A stretch of DNA of 64,000 nucleotides. Origin: a beta proteobacterium AAP65 (lineage in GTDB: Bacteria; Pseudomonadota; Gammaproteobacteria; Burkholderiales; Burkholderiaceae_C). The notes below the pieces were generated by a model, which searched no databases, was not told where the DNA came from, and saw nothing but the letters and a program-made list of their open reading frames with translations. Every line of letters begins with the position of its first letter. The first letter of the stretch is position 1. The position numbers and the translations under genes were made by a program. The stretch is from positions 34,719 to 98,718 of the forward strand of contig LJHW01000015.1 of the NCBI GenBank assembly GCA_001295865.1, written 5' to 3'. Of this stretch, positions 57,941 to 64,000 are shown one piece after another.

Positions 57941-59151
57941 GTCGCGGCCTGCCAGCTGGTCACCAGCAGCAGCAGCAAGAAGGTGGCGGCGCTGGTCCAG
58001 CAGGCCCCGATGACCCCCTGCGCGGGCACCAGCCACAGGTTGGCCGTCAGGCTGACCGCCGCGGCGCTGAGCGTGGAGATCGCCAGCACGCCGGTCCGGC
58101 CGTGGAAGAGCAGGAAGTTCGAGGCGATGCGCGACGCGGCTAGCAGGAAGAAGGCGAGGATGAGCCAGGGCGTGTAGACCAGCACGGGCGCATACGAGGG
58201 GCTCAGCAGGTGCGGCGCCGCGGCCAGGAACACCGCCACGAAGACCAGCGAGAAGAGTGCCAGGCCGGCGCCGTACAGGCCGTTCAGGCGCAGCAGGCGG
58301 CCGGGGGCGCGGGCCTTGTCGGCGAGTTGCCGGAACAGCACGGGCACCAGCGCCTGGTTGAACGAGTTGGACACGATGTTGGTCGCCTGCGCGATCTGGA
58401 ACGACAGCGAATAGACACCGGCCTGCGCCACGCCCAAGCTACTAGCGATGATAAAGCGGTCGACCATCGACATGGTCCAGCCGGCCACCTGGTGCGGCAC
58501 CAGGGGCAGCCCGTAGCCCAGCGCCTGCCGCAGCAGCGTGGCGTCGAGCCGGCGCTGCAGGCAGCCCGAGCGCGCCAGCACGAGCAGCGCCCAGGCGGAA
58601 GTCAGCAGCGGCGCGGCCACCTGCGCCAGCAAGGCGCCCTGCCAGCGCGTGGCCCCCAGGGCGTAGAAGCTGCCCGCGGAGACCAGCACGGTCGCCACCT
58701 GCAACGCCACCATGGCCAGGTAGGTGCCGATCTGCTCTCGTGTCTGCAGCACGGTCAGCACCAGTTGCACGAGCACCTGCGCGGTGGCCGAGCCCAGCGC
58801 CAGCAGCACCCAGGGGCGCGGCAGGTTCAGGTAGGCCACCAGGGCTGCCGGCAGCACCAGCAGCAGCACGGCCAGCGCCAGCGCGAGCAGCAGCACCGCC
58901 GCGACGATGGCCGACACCAGGTGCTGGAACTCGGGCAACGGCAGCTTAAAGAAGGCCTGCTGCGCCGCGGCCGACAGGCCCATGCCGGTCACCATCGACA
59001 GCACCACCGACAGCACCGCGAAGATCGACACGTAGCCGAAGCCGTCGGGCGGCAGCGCCGCCGCGAACACCAGGATGGCGACGAATTGCGCACCGGCGAT
59101 GCCGGCGTTGGCGAGGCCGTAGGCGCCGCCGCCTTTCCAGAGGGCTTTCAT
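57919..59151 (-). CDS. Wzx-type flippase (MOP/MATE superfamily)
   Basis: The 410-residue protein has about twelve transmembrane helices and the usual opening of polysaccharide flippases (MKALWKGGGAYGLANAGIAG). Internal segments GYGLPLVPHQVAGWTMSMVDRFII and GVYSLSFQIAQ are typical of the family. It would move undecaprenyl-linked repeat units across the inner membrane. ATG 59151 was chosen. Confidence 0.9.
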   Translation of the reverse strand: MKALWKGGGAYGLANAGIAGAQFVAILVFAAALPPDGFGYVSIFAVLSVVLSMVTGMGLSAAAQQAFFKLPLPEFQHLVSAIVAAVLLLALALAVLLLVLPAALVAYLNLPRPWVLLALGSATAQVLVQLVLTVLQTREQIGTYLAMVALQVATVLVSAGSFYALGATRWQGALLAQVAAPLLTSAWALLVLARSGCLQRRLDATLLRQALGYGLPLVPHQVAGWTMSMVDRFIIASSLGVAQAGVYSLSFQIAQATNIVSNSFNQALVPVLFRQLADKARAPGRLLRLNGLYGAGLALFSLVFVAVFLAAAPHLLSPSYAPVLVYTPWLILAFFLLAASRIASNFLLFHGRTGVLAISTLSAAAVSLTANLWLVPAQGVIGACWTSAATFLLLLLVTSWQAATCHRRSH

Positions 59152-59209
59152 GCGAGGAGGCTGGACGCGGTGCAATGGGCGGGCCGCCGCGGTGCGGCAG
59201 CCCGGCCCT

Positions 59210-59851
59210 TCAGCAGACGAGGAAGCGCGCGAGCATACGCAAGCCCGCCGGGCCGCTCTTCTCGGGATGGAACTGGCAACCGAAGATGCGATCGCGGCGC
59301 ACCGCCGCGCAGATGCGCTGGCCGCCGTATTCGCAATCGGCCAGACGGTGCGCCGGATCGACGGGCTGCATGGCGTAGGAATGCACCACATAGACCGACT
59401 CGCCCTCGCGCGTGTCCGCCAGCGGGCTGCACTGCCAGTTCACGCCCGGCGGCTGGCGCAATGCCGTCCAGCCGGTGTGCGGGATCTTCAGCGCCTGGCC
59501 CTCGGTGCCCACCGAAGGCACGGCCGCCACGCGCCCGGGCACCAGGCCCAGGCCGGCGTGTTCACCGAATTCCTCGCTCACAGTGGCCAGCATCTGCATG
59601 CCCACGCAGATGCCCAGCAGCGGCCGGCCGGTTGCCGCGTAGTGCAGCAGCGGCTCGATCAGGCCACGCTCGCGCAGCCCGGCCATGCAGTCGGCGAAGG
59701 CGCCTACGCCCGGCAGCACCAGGCGCTCGGCGGCTTCGATGTCGGCCGGCAGGCCGGTCAGCAGCACGTCGGCGCCGGCAGTCTCGAGCGCGCGGCGCAC
59801 GCTGTAGATGTTGCCGATGCCGTAGTCGACCAGGGTGACCTTCGCGCTCAT
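59210..59851 (-). CDS. hisH: HisH-like glutamine amidotransferase of a sugar-amidination system
   Basis: The 213-residue class I glutaminase has the Cys nucleophile in LLGICVGMQML and His-Glu in FGCQFHPEKSGP. It resembles the HisH subunit of imidazole-glycerol-phosphate synthase. The neighbours (HisF-like and WbpG-like) show it is the polysaccharide paralogue that supplies ammonia for an acetamidino sugar, rather than a histidine-pathway gene. It overlaps the HisF-like gene by four bases. Confidence 0.9.
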   Translation of the reverse strand: MSAKVTLVDYGIGNIYSVRRALETAGADVLLTGLPADIEAAERLVLPGVGAFADCMAGLRERGLIEPLLHYAATGRPLLGICVGMQMLATVSEEFGEHAGLGLVPGRVAAVPSVGTEGQALKIPHTGWTALRQPPGVNWQCSPLADTREGESVYVVHSYAMQPVDPAHRLADCEYGGQRICAAVRRDRIFGCQFHPEKSGPAGLRMLARFLVC

Positions 59852-60612
59852 ACGTTCCTCATAACGACGCCGCGGGACATGGCCTCGGCGCGCACCTGGT
59901 CCAGCGTGGTGCGCTTGTAATGCAGCGCGTCGGCCAGCGCCACGGCGTCGGCTTGGCCGCGTTCGACCACGTCCAGCAGGTGTTCCATCTGCCCGTAGCC
60001 ACCGCTGGCAATGACGGGCACGTTCACCGCGTCGGAAATCTCGCGCGTGAGTTCGACGTCGTAGCCCTTGCGCGTGCCTTCACGGTCGATCGAGGTCACC
60101 AGCACCTCGCCCGCGCCCAGCGCCACGCCGCGCCGCGCCCATTCCACGGCGTCCAGGCCCGACATCTCGCGGCCGCAGTCCGTGTAGGCCTCCCAGCGCC
60201 CGTCGGGGCGGCGCTTGGCCTCGATCGACAGCACCATGCACTGGGCGCCGAAGCGCCGCGCGATCTCGGAGATGAGTTCCGGCCGGTGCACCGCCGCGGT
60301 GTTGATGGCCACCTTGTCGGCGCCGGCGCGCAGCAGGTCGGTGACGTCTTCGACGGTGCGTATGCCGCCGGCCACCGTCATCGGCACGAACACGTCGTGG
60401 GCTGCGCGGCGCACGATCTCGGTGAGCTTGCTGCGGCCGTACAGGCTGGCCACCACGTCAACGTACAGCAGTTCGTCGGCGCCCTGCTCGTAGTAGCGGC
60501 GCGCGTAGTCCTGGGGGTCCCCCATGACGCGCAGCCCCTCGAGGTGCACGCCCTTGATGAGGTTCGGCCCCTTGATGTCCAGGCGCGCGATCAGGCGGAC
60601 GCTCTTCTTCAT
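59848..60612 (-). CDS. hisF: HisF-like ammonia-channel subunit
   Basis: The 254-residue TIM barrel opens KKSVRLIARLDIKGPNLIKG. The first catalytic Asp of HisF is kept (D12), but the position equivalent to Asp130 (the DAKR motif) is Glu131 in SIEAKRRPDG. Loss of this general acid/base would impair cyclase activity while leaving the barrel as an ammonia conduit. The KGPNLIKG form is known from polysaccharide-locus HisF paralogues. It lies between the HisH-like and WbpG-like genes with four-base overlaps on both sides. Confidence 0.9.
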   Translation of the reverse strand: MKKSVRLIARLDIKGPNLIKGVHLEGLRVMGDPQDYARRYYEQGADELLYVDVVASLYGRSKLTEIVRRAAHDVFVPMTVAGGIRTVEDVTDLLRAGADKVAINTAAVHRPELISEIARRFGAQCMVLSIEAKRRPDGRWEAYTDCGREMSGLDAVEWARRGVALGAGEVLVTSIDREGTRKGYDVELTREISDAVNVPVIASGGYGQMEHLLDVVERGQADAVALADALHYKRTTLDQVRAEAMSRGVVMRNV

Positions 60613-61889
60613 GCCGCGCCGTCTTCGTGCCACACGGCGTGACGCAGCTTCCACTCACCCTGGTCGTAAGCCCACAGGTGCGGCGAGCGGAACTTGTCGA
60701 TCGTGGCGTGGAATTCCTCTTCCGACACGCCGATGTATTCGCAGAACTGCTTGAAGTACTTCTTGGGAAATTCCTGGTCGTAGCGCTTGACCAGTTGCAC
60801 ACCCTCTTCACGCGTGATCTTGCCGTTGCGGATTTCCTGCGCCGCGTCATACGTGGCGCGGCCGATGCCGAACTTGGCCAGCGTCGTGTAGTAGTGGAAC
60901 ATGTCGATCTGGTCGTCGATGCTGCTGTACTTAGAGTACGTGCCCTCGGTGCGCTCGCTGTTGGCCTGGAAGCCGGTGTTCTCGGCGGCGTAGTAGTAAC
61001 ACTCCTGCGGGTCCCACTTGAGGTAGTAGCCGAGGTAGTGCACTTCAACCTTCTTTTCCTCTAAAAACTCGGCCGCCGGCGGGATGTACGGCGCAAAGTC
61101 ATTAATTGAGAATTCCTCCTCGGCAAGGATGTCCTTGATCGGCTTGCCGCCCAACACCATTTCCTGCGGTTCGCGCACAGAGAAAAACTTACGGTCCATG
61201 GTCGGAACGTAATTATCGTCAGGGTTATTGCCGTATTCCGCTTGGTTCTCGCCGTACATAACAAGCGGCACTCCAAAACGGGCCGCCATCATCGGGCCGA
61301 TAATGCGCTGGCCTACGATAAAGGGCTGGAAGGGGTGCAGAAGGTTCAAGAAAGCTTGGCGCGTGAGGTAGCGGTGCAGACGGCCATTTGGGGTGAAAAG
61401 GATATTGTCCAGCCCGCCCACATGTACCCAGTTTTCGAAGTTCTTCCAACCGATCTCGGTGTACTTATGCGGTGCCCAGGTCACCGTCAGCGGGTTCATG
61501 CCGTACTTGTACTTGAGGATGTGCGAAGTGAACGCGCTGTCTTTGCCGCCGCTTCCCGGGACTATTACGTCGTAGCCTCCGTCTTTGCGGCGATGCTTAT
61601 CCAGCAGTTCCAGCAGTGCAGCCTCGCGCTTTTCCCAGCTGATCTGGCCGGCCTTGATTTCTTGATAGCGGCAGGCATCGCAGACACCATGGCCATCAAA
61701 GCCAATGGTGTCTTGCTTTGCATCACGCGTCTTTTTGTACTCAACAGTTGAGCTGGGCCGCTGGTTCGAGATAACGCAGTGGGCGCAGAACATCACGCGT
61801 TTCGGCAGACCGTATGGCGCCTCTGGGTCAGCATGTTGGGGTGCGAAGCGCGACAGAAAATCGGTGGGCAGGTCGCTGCGTAGCGTCAT
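60609..61889 (-). CDS. WbpG-like N-acetyl sugar amidotransferase
   Basis: The 426-residue PP-loop ATPase has the motif VPGSGGKDSAF near residues 107-117 and paired cysteines CAHC and CDAC that form a probable zinc site. Homologues (WbpG, PseA) use ammonia from HisH/HisF-like partners to turn an acetamido into an acetamidino group on sugars of O-antigens or flagellar glycans. The gene's upstream half (about 61050-61800) is visibly more AT-rich than the 3' part and than hisH/hisF, so it looks mosaic. It overlaps the nucleotidyltransferase by four bases. Confidence 0.9.
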   Translation of the reverse strand: MTLRSDLPTDFLSRFAPQHADPEAPYGLPKRVMFCAHCVISNQRPSSTVEYKKTRDAKQDTIGFDGHGVCDACRYQEIKAGQISWEKREAALLELLDKHRRKDGGYDVIVPGSGGKDSAFTSHILKYKYGMNPLTVTWAPHKYTEIGWKNFENWVHVGGLDNILFTPNGRLHRYLTRQAFLNLLHPFQPFIVGQRIIGPMMAARFGVPLVMYGENQAEYGNNPDDNYVPTMDRKFFSVREPQEMVLGGKPIKDILAEEEFSINDFAPYIPPAAEFLEEKKVEVHYLGYYLKWDPQECYYYAAENTGFQANSERTEGTYSKYSSIDDQIDMFHYYTTLAKFGIGRATYDAAQEIRNGKITREEGVQLVKRYDQEFPKKYFKQFCEYIGVSEEEFHATIDKFRSPHLWAYDQGEWKLRHAVWHEDGAA

Positions 61890-62995
61890 GATGAGGTACT
61901 CGGGATGGGATTGGGGGAGTGCTTGGCTTGTGCACGTTCGAGATCTTCGGCCCGCCCGACGTCCAGCCATGGCTCGTGCATGGGGTAAACGATGGCGCGC
62001 GCCGAGCCTTGCTGCAGGCGGCTGAACAGTTCTGGCATGTCGCATGGCTGACCTGGCACCAGAGCATCCAGTGCCTGAGGCTCCAGCACATAGACGCCTG
62101 CATTGATGTGGGTTCGCGAGATGGGCTTTTCCTCAAAACCGACGATGTCTACGCCACGAGTGCGCACCACGCCGAAGGGATGCTGCCACTCGTGTAAGCG
62201 CACCGCCATCGTAGCTGCAGCGCCGTGCCGGGTATGGAAGTCGAGCAGCTCTCCATAACGGATATCGGACAAGACATCACCGTTGGTCACCAGGAACGGT
62301 GCAGCCGGCCTCACTGGCAACAGACTCAACGCACCGGCGGTGCCCAGTGGCTGCTGCTCGCGAAGATAGCGGATGCTCACACCTAGGGCGGAGCCGTCGC
62401 CAAAGTGATCCTCGATCATGTGACCGAGGTAGTGCACGGCGATAACAAAATCTCGGAACCCTTCGCCACGCGCGCGCTCGATGATGTGCTGCAACATCGG
62501 CTTACCGCCAACAGGCAACAGTGGTTTCGGGCAGTTCTCCGTGTGCGGACGGAGTCGGACACCCTTCCCGCCGGCCATGATTACCATGGTGTTGCCTCGA
62601 TCCGCGGGCTGTATCAGCTCGTCCCAGAGGTGCAGCCCCACGACTTCGCGCGCCTCATTGACCACGGGCAATTGGTGCAGCTTGTTAGCACTCATCAATT
62701 GCAGCACCATCTCGCGCTCAATCTGAGGAGGCACAACGACGGGCGAACGGAATACGATCGGCTCCACCAAGCTATTCAGATCCAGGCCGCGCAGCAGGCC
62801 GCGTCGCACGTCGCCGTCAGTCAGAGTGCCGACTAGGCGACGCTCACCGTCAACCACGAGTGCTATTTGGACACCCGACTGGTCGAGACTGCGTATCACG
62901 TCCGCGATTGTGCTACCCACCGAAATGAGCGCGCGGCGCCACGGCTCGGCGGCCACAGAGTTATCGGGAGGCGGCAATTCAGCAGAACCAGCCAT
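61886..62995 (-). CDS. CBS-domain sugar-1-phosphate nucleotidyltransferase (PtmE-like)
   Basis: The 369-residue protein has a pair of N-terminal CBS domains (about residues 25-130; LVGTLTDGDVRRGLL, HQLPVVNEAREVVG) and a nucleotidyltransferase domain beginning MVIMAGGKGVRLRPHTENCPKPL. This arrangement matches PtmE, the glucosamine-1-phosphate guanylyltransferase that starts the GDP route to legionaminic acid. The sugar and nucleotide here are inferred from the family and the adjacent LegG-like gene. Confidence 0.88.
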   Translation of the reverse strand: MAGSAELPPPDNSVAAEPWRRALISVGSTIADVIRSLDQSGVQIALVVDGERRLVGTLTDGDVRRGLLRGLDLNSLVEPIVFRSPVVVPPQIEREMVLQLMSANKLHQLPVVNEAREVVGLHLWDELIQPADRGNTMVIMAGGKGVRLRPHTENCPKPLLPVGGKPMLQHIIERARGEGFRDFVIAVHYLGHMIEDHFGDGSALGVSIRYLREQQPLGTAGALSLLPVRPAAPFLVTNGDVLSDIRYGELLDFHTRHGAAATMAVRLHEWQHPFGVVRTRGVDIVGFEEKPISRTHINAGVYVLEPQALDALVPGQPCDMPELFSRLQQGSARAIVYPMHEPWLDVGRAEDLERAQAKHSPNPIPSTSS

Positions 62996-64000
62996 CTCGA
63001 GCCTCGCCTTTGAGCGTCATAGCCTTTCGCAGCAGGGCCTGGTTCAGCGGCACTTCTGCCAGCACCGCAGCAATCTTCTTGCCTGCATCGCCTAGGTAAT
63101 AGGGGTTGTCGGTCTCGCGAGCCGCTTTGCGGAAGGATTCGTCGAACAGGCAGCGCCGGACGGCCGCTTCGAGGGCCACCTCGTCGTAGCCGGCATCGAT
63201 GACGTTACCGCCGCGCAGTCGTCCTTCCTGACGCGAGCCGATATTCACCGTCGGACAACCGAATGCCGGCGTCTCCTTGATGCCTGACGACGAGTTGCCG
63301 ACGCAGGCTACGCGCACGGCCGGGTCGCGGGCAAGTGCCAGCACACCGTGGTAGAGATAGCGGCCGAGCGAGCGGCGCACCTGCACGCAATTCGCGCCGA
63401 CGTTCTGCGGGTCGTCGAGGGCGGCGATGATCATGCGGCCGCCCGCGTCGTTATTGGGGTAGGTCATGACGACCTGCACGCCTTCGGCCGCGAGCTTGCG
63501 CAGCGCGCGCAGAGAGGGCTGCACCTGCTGGCCCGCGAGTTCGAACTCTGTGGTCACGGAGTGCTGGGTGAACAGCACCACGGGCCGGCCCAAGTCCAGG
63601 CCCAGCCTCTCGGCACATTCGGCCGGGCTGGCGTAGTTACCCTCAGAGATCATGTCGATGGCCGGGAAGCCCACCGTGTGTACGCGCCAGGGTTCTTCGC
63701 CCATACCCAAGATGCGGTTGGTAGCCTGCTGGTTGGTGGTGAAGTGCAGATGCGCCAGCTTGCTCATGGCGTGGCGCACAGAATCGTCCAGCGCGCCGCC
63801 TTCGGTGAGGTCGCCGCCTTCAATGTGGGCAGTCGGGATGTTCATCTGCGAGGCCGCGATCACCGCCGCGAAGCCCTCGAAGCGGTCGGCGTAGACGACC
63901 ACGATATCGGGCTGCAGGCGTTCGAAGGCCTGGCTGATGGCCAGCACACCGGAGCCGATGGCTGTGGCGGTGGCGATGCGCGAGTCGGCGCTCATCTCGA
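62979..64000 (-). CDS. LegG/NeuC-like hydrolysing NDP-sugar 2-epimerase, N-terminus outside window
   Basis: At least 339 residues are present; the frame stays open to the right edge, and the first internal Met (63995) is not the start, because the N-terminal Rossmann segment of the family is missing. Motifs seen are HIEGGDLTEGGALDDSVRHAMSKLA and VGNSSSGIKETPAFGCPTVNIG. Such enzymes (NeuC, LegG) release a 2-epimerised sugar for nonulosonic acid synthesis. It overlaps the nucleotidyltransferase start by 17 bases. Further leg/neu genes would be expected to the right. Confidence 0.9.
   Translation of the reverse strand, partial: EMSADSRIATATAIGSGVLAISQAFERLQPDIVVVYADRFEGFAAVIAASQMNIPTAHIEGGDLTEGGALDDSVRHAMSKLAHLHFTTNQQATNRILGMGEEPWRVHTVGFPAIDMISEGNYASPAECAERLGLDLGRPVVLFTQHSVTTEFELAGQQVQPSLRALRKLAAEGVQVVMTYPNNDAGGRMIIAALDDPQNVGANCVQVRRSLGRYLYHGVLALARDPAVRVACVGNSSSGIKETPAFGCPTVNIGSRQEGRLRGGNVIDAGYDEVALEAAVRRCLFDESFRKAARETDNPYYLGDAGKKIAAVLAEVPLNQALLRKAMTLKGEARDGWFC

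Noticed and set aside
59210..60612. hisH and hisF as the histidine-biosynthesis genes
   Set aside because: No other his gene is near, they are embedded in the polysaccharide operon beside a WbpG-like gene, and HisF has a substituted catalytic residue.

Overview
The window is high-GC chromosomal DNA of a betaproteobacterium, most likely order Burkholderiales (Rubrivivax / Leptothrix / Roseateles type). This rests on gene content and order: the block fabF-rpoE-rseA-rseB-mucD-lepA-lepB-DUF4845-rnc-era-recO-pdxJ-acpS-nagZ, the divergent rluC/rne pair, a PEP-CTERM protein and GC-rich codon use. No tRNA, rRNA, CRISPR array, insertion sequence or phage gene was found. All coordinates come from reading the sequence; no database search was run.

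Layout. (1) 1-7.1 kb: a nickel urease cluster on the plus strand (ureA, a His-rich mini-protein, ureB, ureC, ureE, ureF, a His/Gly-rich exported protein, ureG). It is divergent from a truncated NCS1-type permease and interrupted by an oppositely oriented Doc-type toxin-antitoxin pair with a palindromic operator. No ureD is present. (2) 7.1-12.6 kb: tdk, a PEP-CTERM protein with a degenerate metzincin-like motif, and a minus-strand chain rluC-gph-Rieske-sppA-psd. (3) 12.6-16.2 kb: rne with a leader of about 0.6 kb, closed by a bidirectional terminator. (4) 16.3-23.6 kb: a sucrose locus on the minus strand (LacI regulator, TonB-dependent receptor, fructokinase, sugar symporter, sucrose phosphorylase) with a perfect 16-bp operator. 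Sucrose would cross the outer membrane by the receptor and the inner membrane by the symporter, then be phosphorolysed to glucose-1-phosphate and fructose. (5) 23.6-43.1 kb: a long minus-strand housekeeping run in which fatty-acid genes (yceD-rpmF-plsX-fabH-fabD-fabG-acpP-fabF) lead directly into the sigma-E envelope-stress genes. A noncoding, structured gap with an intrinsic terminator follows, and then lepA to nagZ. (6) 43.2-46.1 kb: maf and an RsmI-like methyltransferase, convergent with rhlE.

(7) 46.3-64 kb: an exopolysaccharide / O-antigen type locus. A plus-strand export pair (large Wza-like SLBB protein and Wzz-like co-polymerase) has visibly lower GC and different codon use. Facing it is a minus-strand chain for repeat-unit synthesis: amidotransferase genes (WbpG-like, HisF-like, HisH-like), a CBS-nucleotidyltransferase (PtmE-like) and a LegG/NeuC-like epimerase (cut by the right edge), which suggest an amidinated nonulosonic-acid-type sugar; a Wzx flippase; a Wzy/WaaL-like polymerase or ligase; an unassigned 488-residue protein; an acetyltransferase; FnlA-FnlB-FnlC for UDP-N-acetyl-L-fucosamine; and a WbuB-like glycosyltransferase.

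The least ordinary observations are the three non-urease insertions in the urease cluster, the pseudo-metzincin PEP-CTERM protein, the structured lepA-mucD gap, and the composition-mosaic polysaccharide locus whose HisF paralogue has lost a cyclase aspartate.
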